DNA of 53,114 bases from Rhodovibrio sodomensis. GTDB lineage: Bacteria > Pseudomonadota > Alphaproteobacteria > Kiloniellales > Rhodovibrionaceae. Numbering within the stretch: position 1 is the first letter of the stretch; each line of letters starts with the position of its first letter. Below, one piece after another: positions 35,250-45,754 of this stretch. Made by a program: the position numbers and the translations under genes. Below the pieces are notes generated by a model. That model worked only from the letters and a program-made list of their open reading frames with translations, had not been told where the DNA came from and made no database searches. The stretch spans positions 1 through 53,114 of the forward strand of contig NZ_NRRL01000022.1 of the NCBI RefSeq assembly GCF_016583645.1, in the 5' to 3' direction.

Positions 35250-35567
35250 CTAGAACAGCCCCAAATGGCGCAGACCGGCGGCCAGCGCCACGGCCGCCGC
35301 GATCGCGGGGATGCTCTGCTTGGTCGCCAGCACCACGGCGACCGCGGCCAGGATCGCGAGGGCGGTGACCGGGCCGCCCTGGACCGCCATCGCGACCACC
35401 AGCGAGATCAGGATCGAGCCCGCCAGGGATTCCAGGAAACGCTCGATCCGCGGGGTCAGCGGGACCCGGCCGGCCAGGAACAGCCCGCCCGCGCGCAGCA
35501 GGTAAGTGGCCACCGCCATCAGGCCGATCACCGCGTACGGGCCGAGGCCGAGCGAGTCACCGTCCAT
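35250..35567 (-). CDS. azlD: AzlD family small export subunit
   Basis: The 105-residue, four-helix protein matches AzlD/YgaH: MDGDSLGLGPYAVIGLMAVATYLLRAGGL, then LTPRIERFLESLAGSILISLVVAM. It works with AzlC as a branched-chain amino acid exporter. Its start overlaps the end of azlC by 11 bases on the same strand, so the pair is translationally coupled. Convergent LuxR-type gene ends 50 bases away. Confidence 0.92.
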   Translation of the reverse strand: MDGDSLGLGPYAVIGLMAVATYLLRAGGLFLAGRVPLTPRIERFLESLAGSILISLVVAMAVQGGPVTALAILAAVAVVLATKQSIPAIAAAVALAAGLRHLGLF

Positions 35568-36297
35568 CGCGCAGGGCTCCCGTCAGGCCGCCGGCGATTC
35601 CGCCCAGGATCACGAACCACATCCCGGGCAGCAGCTGCGAGGCGGCGAGCGCCGCCGCCGCGGCCACGCCCCAGGGCAGGGCGTCGGCCGGTCCGCGCCA
35701 CATGCCGGTCAGCATCACCGCGAAGAAGGCTGGCATCAAAACGTCGATGCCCCAGCGCGCGGGGTCGCCGATTCCCCCGCCCAGCATGAAACCGGCGATG
35801 GTACCGGCGAGCCAGACGACCCAGAACACCAAGCCGGCGCCGATGATGTAGCCGGCGTCGTCCATGCCTTGGTCGAACTCCTTGAGCGACTTCGCCCAGA
35901 CCGGGTCGACCAGGAAGAACAGGCTGGGGTAGACCTTCCAGGCCGGCAGGTGCGCCATCCAGGGCCGCAGCGCCGCCCCCATCAACAGGAACCGGGAATT
36001 GACCGCGATCGTGGCAAGCAGGATGGAAAACACCGGTAGCGGCTCCTGCCACAGGCCGAGGGCGGCGAACTGAGAGGCGCCGGCGAACACCAGCGCCGTC
36101 ATCAGCCCGGTGCCCAGCACGTCCATACCGGCCTGTTGCGCGGCGACCCCGAAGGCGACCGCGAACGGACCCACCGCGCTCACCGCCAGTAACGCCATCT
36201 CGCGTGCGCCCCGACGCATGCCGCCGAGGCCGAAGCCGATCCGCTCGCGCGTGGGGCGGCGTTCGGACCCGGCTGTCTGCTGGCCGCTGTTCGGCAT
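35557..36297 (-). CDS. azlC: AzlC family export protein
   Basis: The 246-residue protein starts at ATG 36297. It has the AzlC core (PF03591): AVGPFAVAFGVAAQQAGMDVLGTGLMTALVFAGASQFAALGLW across about 45-88, with the conserved AGASQF. About seven helices follow. It is the main membrane subunit of the branched-chain amino acid exporter with AzlD. The first 30 residues are basic and cytoplasmic. A 184-base upstream gap separates it from the binding-protein gene on the same strand. Confidence 0.93.
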   Translation of the reverse strand: MPNSGQQTAGSERRPTRERIGFGLGGMRRGAREMALLAVSAVGPFAVAFGVAAQQAGMDVLGTGLMTALVFAGASQFAALGLWQEPLPVFSILLATIAVNSRFLLMGAALRPWMAHLPAWKVYPSLFFLVDPVWAKSLKEFDQGMDDAGYIIGAGLVFWVVWLAGTIAGFMLGGGIGDPARWGIDVLMPAFFAVMLTGMWRGPADALPWGVAAAAALAASQLLPGMWFVILGGIAGGLTGALRDGR

Positions 36298-36481
36298 GAC
36301 GTCTCGATCCAGGGATGGGGCGCCGGTCGGGATGGGCGGGACGGCGTGTACCGGATGGGAATCCGCGACCTCTCATAGCATAGGGCGGATCGACAACCGA
36401 CCCGCCCCACGCGGGTCAGCCTTGCCGCAACCGCACGTCTGGCCGCGCGTCCCCTGCGCCAAGACCGTGCAAGGGGCCGCG

Positions 36482-37462
36482 TCAGCGCCCGATCCGCCCG
36501 GTCACCCAGTAGGCGACGCGGTGGTCATGCCGGGCCATGAAACGCGCGACCGCGGCGTCGACACCGCGGTCGTGCGCGGCCATCACCAGGTCCTGCAGCA
36601 TCGCTGGCGGCAGGCTGATGCGCGAGAGCACCTGGGCGGCCCATGGGTGGTCGGCGGTAAACGCCTCCCGGCCCAGGATACGGATGCGCTGCGGACCGCC
36701 GAAGGCACCTTTCGGGTCCGCCAGGAAGCGCACGTCGAGCGCACCCAAGATCCAGTGCGGCTGCCGCCCGGTCGCGATCACCGGCTCGCCGCGCCGGGCG
36801 GCGCGCTTGAGCGCGAGCGTGGCCCCGGCGCGGCTGGACGGATCGAGCGACCAGCCATTCAGGCGATAGGCCCTGAGCGCGCGTTCGGATAAACGCATCA
36901 CGCCGGACCCGGCCTCTCCGCCATGCACCTTGCCGGCGAAACGGGCGCGTACCGCGGGCGTGCGTAGGTCGTCCAGGCCGCGTACCGTCTGCGCCGCCGG
37001 GCCGCCGGGCACCAGCCAGCCGACCCGTGCGCGGTGGCTGAGCGTACCGAGCGAGTCCACCCGGCCGCCCAGACGGCGCAGGAAGGCCGCATGCGTGTCC
37101 GGCGTCCAGGCGCCGGGGAACACGTCGATCCGCTCGCCGCCCAGCGCGCTGTACAGGAATGCGACATCCGCCAGCACCAGCCGCACCCGGTAGCCCAGAC
37201 GCCGGCGCAGCACCGCCGCGATCAGTTCGGCCGTCACCGTGCCGGTCACGCTCGCGGTGTGGCCCAGCTGAATGCTGTTCGAGGCCGCCGGATACGCCTG
37301 GCGGATCGGCGCGACCTGGGTGCTGCCCCGCGGCTGCGCGCCGGCGCCCGCGACGCCGGCGGCGATCAGCAAGAGGCTCGCGGCGGTCGCCGTCCGGCGC
37401 AGCCGCCAGCAACGCGGGCGAGGCTGGATCAGGGTCGGGAGCCGGAGACGGGAACGCGCCAT
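36482..37462 (-). CDS. OpuAC/ProX-type glycine betaine/choline binding protein
   Basis: The 326-residue protein is taken from ATG 37462 (MARSRLRL), giving an Arg-rich N-region and signal helix TATAASLLLIAAGVAGAGA. The body follows the OpuAC binding fold: IQLGHTASVTGTVTAELIAAVLRRRLGYRV, IDVFPGAWTPDTHAAFL, and GRQPHWILGALDVRFLADP. The Trp residues in GAWTP and HWILG are at places where aromatic residues cage a quaternary amine. No permease or ATPase is adjacent, so the protein is an orphan component. It diverges from the TAXI-type binding-protein gene. Confidence 0.85.
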   Translation of the reverse strand: MARSRLRLPTLIQPRPRCWRLRRTATAASLLLIAAGVAGAGAQPRGSTQVAPIRQAYPAASNSIQLGHTASVTGTVTAELIAAVLRRRLGYRVRLVLADVAFLYSALGGERIDVFPGAWTPDTHAAFLRRLGGRVDSLGTLSHRARVGWLVPGGPAAQTVRGLDDLRTPAVRARFAGKVHGGEAGSGVMRLSERALRAYRLNGWSLDPSSRAGATLALKRAARRGEPVIATGRQPHWILGALDVRFLADPKGAFGGPQRIRILGREAFTADHPWAAQVLSRISLPPAMLQDLVMAAHDRGVDAAVARFMARHDHRVAYWVTGRIGR

Positions 37463-37696
37463 ACCCGTGGATATGCCGGTGCGACCGGTCGCGGGCAAGT
37501 CGCCGGCCCGCGATGCAACTGGCGGCGATGCGGCGTAGCTGCTAAACTTCGCGGTCAGAAGCGGCCGGCGCGCGCGCGACCGCCAAACTCCTCTCTGGCC
37601 GAGCGACCATGCGGTGCCGGACGCGCGCCGCCGCGACGGCCGCTCTTGTTCGCCGCCCCAATTTCACCGCCCCAAGTTCGCCGGGAGGGCCGAGCC

Positions 37697-38800
37697 GTGA
37701 CCCAGCGCCGCCGCGCCGACCGATGCAACCGGCCCGCCGATCCGGGCCAAGCCGGCGCCGGTGTGGACCGCGGCCGGCGGCGACTGCTGGGCGCTCTGGC
37801 GGCGGGCGCGGGGGCTCTGCTGCTGCCCACCGGGCTGCGCGCGCAGGGTGACGGCACGCAGCGGCTGCGGTTCTTCCGGATCGGCACAGCCAGCACCGCC
37901 GGCACCTACTACCCGATCGGCGGCATCATCGCGAACGCGATCAGCAACCCGCCCGGCAGCCGTTCCTGCGACACCGGCGGCAGCTGCGGCGTGACCGGGA
38001 TGATCGCGGTCGTGCAGTCGACCGAGGGGTCGGTCGACAACGTCCAGTTGATCCACCAGGGTCAGCTGGAGTCCGGCTTCGCCCAGGCCGATGTCGCGTT
38101 CTGGGCGTACAAGGGTCGGGGCCTGTTCGCCGAGCGCGGGCCGATGCAAAACCTGCGCGCGATCGCGAACCTGTACCCGGAGGCGCTGCACCTTGTGGTC
38201 CGGCGCGACGCGGGCGTGCTCGAGGTCGGCGATCTGGCCGGCAAGCGGATCTCGCTCGATCAGCAGGGGTCGGGCACGCGGGTCGACGCCGAGCTGATCC
38301 TGAAGGCTTACGGCCTGTCGCCGGACGACCTCGCGGAGGCGAGCAGCCTGCCTGCCGGACCGGCCGCGGACGCGGTGCGCCGCGGCGAGTTGGACGGCTT
38401 CTTCTTCGTCGCCGGCACGCCGGCCAACGCGGTCGCCACGCTCGCCGCCGAGGTCGGCGTCACCCTGGTGCCGATCGAGGGCGAGCCGGCCGCGCGGCTG
38501 CGCGCGGAGTATCCCTTCTTCGCGGCCCATGGCATTCCCGCCGGCACCTACCAGAACGTGCCGCAAACCCCGACCCTGGCGGTCGGCGCGCAGTGGCTGG
38601 TGCGTGCCGAGGCGGACGACGATACGATCTACGAGATCACCCAGGCGCTCTGGCATCCGAGCACCCGACAGCTGCTCGACAGCGGGCACCCCAAGGGCTC
38701 GCGTATCCGTCTGGAGACCGCACTCGACGGGCTGGGCGTGCCGCTGCACGCCGGTGCACGCAAGTATTACCTCGAGCGCGACCTGATCCCGACCGAATAG
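37697..38800 (+). CDS. TAXI family TRAP-type solute-binding protein
   Basis: The 367-residue protein starts at GTG 37697 behind GGGAGGG. Residues about 17-45 are a Tat-like signal (DRGRRRLLGALAAGAGALLLPTGLRAQ) with twin or triple Arg. The TAXI signature FFRIGTASTAGTYYPIGGIIANAIS follows, then DVAFWAYKGRGLF and the long C-terminal lobe. Such proteins feed TRAP membrane components (DctM fused types). None is nearby, and the ligand is unknown; glutamate or dicarboxylates have been proposed for relatives. The next gene on the strand, leucyl aminopeptidase, is 167 bases away and probably separate. A 19-base tandem duplication (TTCCCAGCCGCAAGC) lies in that gap at about 38829-38868. Confidence 0.9.
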   Translation: MTQRRRADRCNRPADPGQAGAGVDRGRRRLLGALAAGAGALLLPTGLRAQGDGTQRLRFFRIGTASTAGTYYPIGGIIANAISNPPGSRSCDTGGSCGVTGMIAVVQSTEGSVDNVQLIHQGQLESGFAQADVAFWAYKGRGLFAERGPMQNLRAIANLYPEALHLVVRRDAGVLEVGDLAGKRISLDQQGSGTRVDAELILKAYGLSPDDLAEASSLPAGPAADAVRRGELDGFFFVAGTPANAVATLAAEVGVTLVPIEGEPAARLRAEYPFFAAHGIPAGTYQNVPQTPTLAVGAQWLVRAEADDDTIYEITQALWHPSTRQLLDSGHPKGSRIRLETALDGLGVPLHAGARKYYLERDLIPTE

Positions 38801-38967
38801 CGGGTCGCCGGCGGTTCCCCGTCACCGACTTTCCCAGCCGCAAGCGACCTTCCCAGCCGCAAGCAGGCTTTATCGCCGGCGCGCCCTGCGCTAAGCCGCG
38901 TGCGCGGGGACGCGCATGCCCGCCCCGACCGTTCATCCGTCCGCACGCTGCACGAGGCCCAAGCCCC

Positions 38968-40362
<1,395 letters not shown>

Positions 40363-40464
40363 GCCTTGGCGCGCGCGCCAGCTTAGTCAGGAGACCCTTG
40401 CACCATCGCCGGCGCCAGCCGTGACGGATGCTACTCAAAAACGACGCCGTCCGCGATCTGGCCC

Positions 40465-41280
40465 CTAATTCCGGACCGGCCAGGTCTCGACGCCGACGTC
40501 GCGGGCGAGCTGGCGGGCGTAGGCCATCGCGGCCGGGCGGGCGTCGAACTGGCCCAGGCGGATCATGTAGAGCCGGCTGCGGGTGGCGAAGGCGTGGACG
40601 ATCCGAACGTCGTAGCCGGCCTGGCTCAGCCGGGCGGCGCGCTCGACCGCGTTCTCGCGCAGCCGGAACGCGCCGACCTGCACGCTGTAGCGCGCCGCGT
40701 CGCCTTGGCCCGCGCCGTTCAGCGTCGGCGAGACCACCGACCGGGGCACCGGCGGGGGCATCGGGTTGGCGGCGGCTGCCTGGGAGCCCGGCCCGTCGGT
40801 CCGCGCGGCAAGCTGGACGGGTGGCACGTCAGCGGTTGCTTCGTCGGGTGCGGTGTCGACGCTGCCGGTTTCGCCGCCGTTCGCCGCCTGCGTCACGGGC
40901 GCCGCGGGCGCGGCCGGGGGGTCGCTCGCGGATGGCGCCCGGGCGGCGTCGGCGGGCGCGCTCGGCTGCGCCGGCCCGGTGGCGAGCAAGCGCGCGGCGA
41001 GCTGGCGGACGCGGGGATCGATCTCGCCGGATCGCCCGGCCGTCGCGGCGGGCGCCGGCGGGTGCGGCAGGTCACCCGTGTGCAGGACGGCGGTGCGCAC
41101 CGGGCGCACGCCCGGGCCGGCTGTCTGGACATACCAGCCGACCAGCGCCGCGCCGGCGAGCAGGAGCAGCCAGGCCGCCGCCAGCAGCCCGTAGCCCTGC
41201 CGCGGGCTGCCAGGCCCGCGTCCGGATCCCGGTTGGGACCCGCCTCGGGACCGTGGATCGGTGCTGTCTTGCGCCGGCAT
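40465..41280 (-). CDS. SPOR-domain membrane protein
   Basis: The 271-residue protein is taken from ATG 41280 behind GGAGAGGGAGAGA; a longer frame continues upstream without features. A short basic N-terminus and one helix (YGLLAAAWLLLLAGAALVGWYV, about 30-51) anchor it in the inner membrane. A Pro/Ala-rich linker (about 55-190) precedes a C-terminal SPOR domain (about 195-271; AARYSVQVGAFRLRENAVERAARL, LYMIRLGQFDARPAAMAYARQL), which binds denuded septal peptidoglycan. It probably localises at the division site. It is not next to a known division gene. Confidence 0.9.
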   Translation of the reverse strand: MPAQDSTDPRSRGGSQPGSGRGPGSPRQGYGLLAAAWLLLLAGAALVGWYVQTAGPGVRPVRTAVLHTGDLPHPPAPAATAGRSGEIDPRVRQLAARLLATGPAQPSAPADAARAPSASDPPAAPAAPVTQAANGGETGSVDTAPDEATADVPPVQLAARTDGPGSQAAAANPMPPPVPRSVVSPTLNGAGQGDAARYSVQVGAFRLRENAVERAARLSQAGYDVRIVHAFATRSRLYMIRLGQFDARPAAMAYARQLARDVGVETWPVRN

Positions 41281-41896
41281 CGGCCGTCTCTCCCTCTCCT
41301 GCACGTCGACACCGCGTGTGTACGATAAATCCCCGCGAGGCGGAAGATGATGCGATCGCCCACACGGGCGGGTAGCATTCGGGTCCGTTGATAGCGCCAC
41401 GCATGGCCCGCGCAACCGGACCGCTGCGTACCGGATTCCAGGGGTCCGCCCGTGCAGCCGGACGACATGATGGCGATCGTGGGCGAGTTCGACGCCCTGG
41501 CCGGCCGTTAGGTCTAAATCGTTGAAAATAGGGCAAGATGTTGAAAGGTGTACGCACCTTTCGGGCTGCATCTTGCCGTGTGCTCTAACTGCTTGAAGAG
41601 AGCAAGATTCAGCTGAAAGGTGGCTTCACCTTGCAGCATCTTGCTCTGGCGTGTCGAAGCACCCCACACGAATGTCAGGCGAACTGTACGAGTATCCCCT
41701 TGCGGGGAAGCCAGGGACCCGCGCCGCGAAGCGGCGTGGGAGGGTGAGGGTGGGACTCTTAACCGTACGCCGGGGCGTCCCACCTTCACCTGGCCTTTCT
41801 CCTCAAGGTAGGGGGACCCGATTTCAGCGGCGCGCGCTCACTCAGACGCTCCGGTCGCCCTGAAAATGCCCGGCGGCCCGGTGTCGCCGCCCGGCG
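41281..41896. other. Gene-free gap with repeats
   Basis: The 616-base gap holds the long family 2 repeat at 41517-41653 (listed separately). From 41653 to 41830 there are scattered family 1 and family 3 pieces (GTGTCGAAGCACC, GGTGAGGGTGGG, GGGGGACCC). No gene was recognised. Confidence 0.45.
41517..41653. repeat. Double hairpin repeat, family 2
   Basis: Two tandem hairpins: GCAAGATG-TTGAAAGGTG...CACCTTTCGGGCTGCATCTTGC (about 41534-41576) and AGCAAGAT...CTGAAAGGTG-GCTT-CACCTTGCAGCATCTTGCTCT (about 41602-41646), joined by GTGCTCTAACTGCTTGAAGAG. The second is nearly identical to the repeat at 46.55 kb. No gene runs through it. Confidence 0.8.
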
Positions 41897-42304
41897 CTAC
41901 AGCGTCATCTGCCGGGCGCGGGTGGCGCGCTCGATCGCGGCGGCTTCCAGGCGGCCGACGGCGAGTTCGTGGCGCAGCATCTCCAACAGCCGCAGCTCCT
42001 CCTGTGAGGCGAAGCCGTCGGCCGCGGCGATGTCGCAGGCGAGCGCATAGGCGGTTTCGACCAGCTTGTGCGGCAGCGCCGCCCGGATCGTCTCGATCGC
42101 GGTGTCCAGGCCGTTCTGGCCGCGCAGCAGCTCGGCGCAGTCCTGCGCGTAGGTCGACAGCTTGTCGCGGTCGAAGTCGTGGAACACCGGCCAGTGGCCG
42201 ACGATGTTGCCGATGTGCTCCAGTTCGTCGTCGCTCATTTCCCGGTCCGCGGCGGAGACCAGGACCATGGTGTAGATCAGGGCGGCGTGGTGGTCGATCG
42301 GCAT
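41897..42304 (-). CDS. TerB-like / DUF533-type acidic helical protein
   Basis: The 135-residue, all-helical protein starts at ATG 42304. It has the two TerB-fold acidic loops: VLVSAADREMSDDELEHIGNIV near residue 16 and DIAAADGFASQEELRLLEML near 88, each able to bind a metal such as Ca or Mg. TerB proteins are linked to tellurite resistance and to membrane-associated stress modules, but single-domain TerB-like proteins of unknown role are frequent. No other ter gene is near. Its function is therefore unknown. Confidence 0.85.
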   Translation of the reverse strand: MPIDHHAALIYTMVLVSAADREMSDDELEHIGNIVGHWPVFHDFDRDKLSTYAQDCAELLRGQNGLDTAIETIRAALPHKLVETAYALACDIAAADGFASQEELRLLEMLRHELAVGRLEAAAIERATRARQMTL

Positions 42305-42429
42305 CGCAGGACGGCTCGCTTGCGCGGGTGGGTGGACGGCTGGCAGCTATCGCGCGCCCGGCGCGGGCACGTCAATGCGGCACACTGGCCGCTATACGTT
42401 TGCGCGGCCCCGCCGGACCGGTGGGGTGA

Positions 42430-42608
42430 CGGGTGTGGAGGCGGGTCCCCTCTCCTTCAATCGAACGAGAGGACCAGGGTGAGGTAGCTCTGCACAGCCG
42501 TGCCGCGCCGAAGGGCCGTCTTGGCGGTGTTCACGCCCGCGATGATCGCGGCGACCACCTCCGCCTGTCCCCCTCCTCCCAGCGGAGGAAGGGGCGCCGC
42601 GGTCATCT
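42430..42608. repeat. Paired palindromic repeat, family 1
   Basis: Two copies in opposite orientation (about 42430-42490 and 42553-42608) fill the gap between the TerB-like and helicase genes. The first has CCCCTCTCCTTC...GAGAGGACCAGGGTGAGG; the second has CCACCTCC...CCCCCTCCTCCCAGCGGAGGAAGGGG. Confidence 0.8.
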
Positions 42609-45420
42609 AGCTCTCCCCGTCCGTCTTCAGAAACCCGCGCGTGAGAAACCCGCGCGTGCGCCGGACCGCCTCGGCGAGGCCGACGCGTTCGACCTCCACG
42701 CCCTCGGGGAACGCGCCGGTCAGGCGGGTCGGCATCATCGGGTCGAGCAGGACGAACACGCCGTGGTCGTCGCCCTTGCGGATCAGCCGGCCGAACGCCT
42801 GCTTCAGGCGCAGGCGGGTCAGCATGTCGTCGTAGCGCCGCTTGCCGAACAGCTCGCGCCGGGCCTTGTGGCGGATGTCGGGGCGCGGCCAGGGAACCCG
42901 GTCGAACACGATCAAACGGAGCGAGCGCCCCGGCACGTCGACGCCGTCGCGCACCGCGTCGGTGCCCAAGAGGCAGGCGTCCTCCTCCGCCCGGAAGATG
43001 TCCACGAGCGTCGAGACATCGAGCCCGTCGACGTGCTGGGCGAACAGCGACAGCCCGGTCTCCTCCAGCGCCGGGCCGATCTGTTCGTGCACCCGGCGCA
43101 GCCGGCTGATCGCCGTGAACAGGCCGAGCGCGCCGCCGTGGGCCGCCAGGAACAGTTCGCGGTAGGCGGCGGCGACCTGGGTCAGGTCGTCCTTGCGCAC
43201 GTCGGTCACCACCAGCACGCGGGTGTTGGCCGGGTAGTCGAACGGCGACTTCACCTCCGCCCGGATCGCGGGCGCGGGCAGGTGGCTGGCGCCGGTGCGC
43301 AGCTCCGCGGCGGCCCAGTCGCTTTCCCGGTCGCCGGAGCCGTCGGTCAGGGTGGCGGAGGTGATCACCATGCCCTGGCTTGGCTGGGCGACGTACTGCG
43401 CGAACGGCTGGGTCGGGTCGACCCAGTGGCGGTGCAGGCCGACGTCGATGTCGCGGCCGTCGGCGCGTTCGACCATCAGCCAGTCGACGAAGGCGTCCGG
43501 GCTGGCGGCGTCCTGGGCGGCCTGCAGCATCTGCCGCCAGGCGCTGACCTGGAGTAGCCCGCGCCGGTTGAGCGAACGGCAGGTCGCCTCGATCCGCCGG
43601 CGGGTGTCGCTGTCCAGGTCGTCCGCCTCGGCGTCCAGGCGGGCGTGCAGGACGTCGTGCAGGCGCTTCATGGGCCGGTAGAGCGTCTCCAGCGCCTTGT
43701 CCAGCTCGCCCGCGCCGTCGACCAGCGGCTGGATCGCGGGCCTGAGCTCGGTCTCCAGGCTGTAGGGATCGCCCGGCCGTGTGACCCGGGCGTAGACCTG
43801 CTGGCGGACCGCGGCCAGGAAGCGCTCGCACGGGCCCGCCGCCGCGTCCTCGGTCAGGCGGCCGTGCCAGCCGTCGGCCGGCAGGCAGCGGGCGGCACGC
43901 AGGGTTTCCTCCAGCGCCTCCGGCACTTCCGGATCCGCGCCCAGGATGTCCTCGACCCGGCGCTTCAGGCCGCGGATCCGGCTGGACGAGCGGCTGGACC
44001 GTTCGGCGCCCAGCAGCCAGCGGCGCAGTTCCACCGTCTCGCGGCCCGACAGGTGCGCGGAAAACGCACTGTCGGCGGCGTCGAACACGTGGTGGCCCTC
44101 GTCGAACACGGTGCGCGGCGGGATCGTGCCCTCGTCGCCGCCGCCCAGCGCCGCCTGGATCATCACCAGCGCGTGGTTGGCGACCACGATCTCCGCCCGC
44201 CGGGCGCGGCGGATCGAGCCCTCGATGAAGCACTTCTTGTAGTGCGGGCAGGCGGCGTAGATGCACTCCCCGCGCCGGTCGGTCAGGCCCAGCGTGCGCC
44301 CGCGCCCGACCAGGTCGGGCAGCCAGCCGGGGAAGTCGCCGCCGACCATGTCGCCGTCGCGGGTGCGCTGGGTCCAGCGCGCCATCAGTCCGACGGCGAG
44401 CGCGTCCTGCGCGCGCACCTGCAGGCCGCGCACCGCCTCCTCGTAGTTCAGCAGGCAGAGGTAGTTCTCCCGCCCCTTGCGCACCACGACCTTGCGCTGC
44501 TTGTCGCGGATCTCCGGGAACAGGCGGTCGAGCTCGGTGTCGATCTGGTGCTGCAGGTTGCGGGTGAAGGTCGACAGCCAGACCGGGCCCTGGTTCTTCT
44601 GCGCCCAGACGCTGGCGGGCGCGACGTAGCCCAGCGTCTTGCCCACGCCGGTGCCGGCCTCCGCCAGCACCAGGTTGGGGCTGTCCTCGGTTTCGCGCGG
44701 CTGGAACGCCTGCGAGACGGCGCTGGCGTAGTCCGCCTGCTGCGGGCGCGCCTCCGCGTTCGGGCCCAGCAGCTGCGACAGCCGCCAGCGGGCTTCCTGG
44801 GGGCTGACGCCGTCGTTGCCGGGCGGCGCCTCGGGCGCGGCGTCCGACCATTCGCCGAACCGCTCCCAGACACGCAGGCCGACGCCGCGGCGCGGCGGCC
44901 CGGCCTCGCTGTCCTCGACGCCGAGCGCGCCCAGCACGTACGGCCCCCATTTCCAGCCCGCGCGCGCCATCGGCCAGGCGATCCCGGCGGCATCGCGGTC
45001 GCGCTGGCCGCTTGCCGCCAGTTCGCGCAGCAGCTGCGCCATCGCCCGGTGGAGGGTGTAGGCGGCGGCCTCCAGCTCCGCCGGCCGCGGCAGGTCCAGC
45101 GCGTCCGCCAGGCCGCGCGGGGTCGGCGTGCAGAAGCTGGCGGGGCGGACGAAGGCGTAGAGCTCCAGGACGTCGAAGAATTCGAACTCCGGCCGCACCC
45201 CCAGCCGCCGCGCGGTCGCCGGGGCGTGGCAGACCAGCGGGGCGGACGCCCGCGCCCGGGCCAGCGCGTCATCGTGCGACAGCCGCTGCACCTCGCCGTC
45301 GGTCTCCAGCCAGCCGGCCCCGGACAGCCCAGGTGCCAGCGCCGGGGCGCGCGGCACGCGCAGGCGCCCCTGCGGACGGCTCTCGGACGGGGTGGGGGCG
45401 GGCGGCTCGGCGGCGGTCAT
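42607..45420 (-). CDS. DinG-like iron-sulfur ATP-dependent DNA helicase
   Basis: The 937-residue protein starts at ATG 45420. It is a superfamily 2 helicase of the XPD/DinG kind, with Walker A LAEAGTGVGKTLGY (about 253-266) and the DEAH-type box FDEGHHVFD (about 439-447). Four cysteines lie where the 4Fe-4S cluster binds: C322 (NYLCLLNYEE), C386, C391 and C397 (GECIYAACPHYKKCF). Later motifs include VITSATLTDG and QAFGRLIRKGDDHGVFVLLD. The first ~200 residues are an extra domain I cannot name; many relatives carry an exonuclease-like domain there, but its catalytic acids are not evident. It probably unwinds DNA with 5'-3' polarity in repair or R-loop removal. Confidence 0.92.
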   Translation of the reverse strand: MTAAEPPAPTPSESRPQGRLRVPRAPALAPGLSGAGWLETDGEVQRLSHDDALARARASAPLVCHAPATARRLGVRPEFEFFDVLELYAFVRPASFCTPTPRGLADALDLPRPAELEAAAYTLHRAMAQLLRELAASGQRDRDAAGIAWPMARAGWKWGPYVLGALGVEDSEAGPPRRGVGLRVWERFGEWSDAAPEAPPGNDGVSPQEARWRLSQLLGPNAEARPQQADYASAVSQAFQPRETEDSPNLVLAEAGTGVGKTLGYVAPASVWAQKNQGPVWLSTFTRNLQHQIDTELDRLFPEIRDKQRKVVVRKGRENYLCLLNYEEAVRGLQVRAQDALAVGLMARWTQRTRDGDMVGGDFPGWLPDLVGRGRTLGLTDRRGECIYAACPHYKKCFIEGSIRRARRAEIVVANHALVMIQAALGGGDEGTIPPRTVFDEGHHVFDAADSAFSAHLSGRETVELRRWLLGAERSSRSSSRIRGLKRRVEDILGADPEVPEALEETLRAARCLPADGWHGRLTEDAAAGPCERFLAAVRQQVYARVTRPGDPYSLETELRPAIQPLVDGAGELDKALETLYRPMKRLHDVLHARLDAEADDLDSDTRRRIEATCRSLNRRGLLQVSAWRQMLQAAQDAASPDAFVDWLMVERADGRDIDVGLHRHWVDPTQPFAQYVAQPSQGMVITSATLTDGSGDRESDWAAAELRTGASHLPAPAIRAEVKSPFDYPANTRVLVVTDVRKDDLTQVAAAYRELFLAAHGGALGLFTAISRLRRVHEQIGPALEETGLSLFAQHVDGLDVSTLVDIFRAEEDACLLGTDAVRDGVDVPGRSLRLIVFDRVPWPRPDIRHKARRELFGKRRYDDMLTRLRLKQAFGRLIRKGDDHGVFVLLDPMMPTRLTGAFPEGVEVERVGLAEAVRRTRGFLTRGFLKTDGES

Positions 45421-45754
45421 GGTGCGCGGGAGTATAGGGATCGCTGCAACGCGCTGCCATGGGCCAGATGAGCGTTCGGACCGCGCGTTAAGCATTCCGG
45501 GGCGGGCGTTAACCATAACGAACAGCGACGCGGCAGCTGTGTTCGGGGATATCCCGGCATTGTCGGATTATCTTACACGTCGAACGATATTCGTACGTCG
45601 GCGCGTATGGCGGCTTTACAGCGGCCGCCCCGGCGCGCGGCGCCACCCGATCTTTCTCGTTACAGAACAGGCTGTTGGCTGTTTGGCACGGTTGTTGAAG
45701 GGAACAGCCGGTATTGCTTCGCGTGCACACCGCATCCAGAACAGGAAAGATCCA
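45421..45754. other. Control region of the PEP-CTERM gene
   Basis: This 334-base gap separates the divergent helicase and PEP-CTERM genes. A TTAACCATAACG half-site lies near 45510. A sigma54-like element at 45683-45699 is listed separately. No gene was seen. Confidence 0.4.
45683..45699 (+). promoter_or_regulatory. Sigma54-like promoter element
   Basis: TTGGCACG-GTTG-TTGAA matches the -24 element (TTGGCACG) exactly and the -12 element with TTGA for TTGC; the GG to GA spacing of ten bases is the required one. The start codon is 55 bases downstream. An alternative stress-sigma (EcfG) reading, GGAAC-N16-CGTG at about 45701-45725, also has one mismatch, so the assignment is open. Confidence 0.4.
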
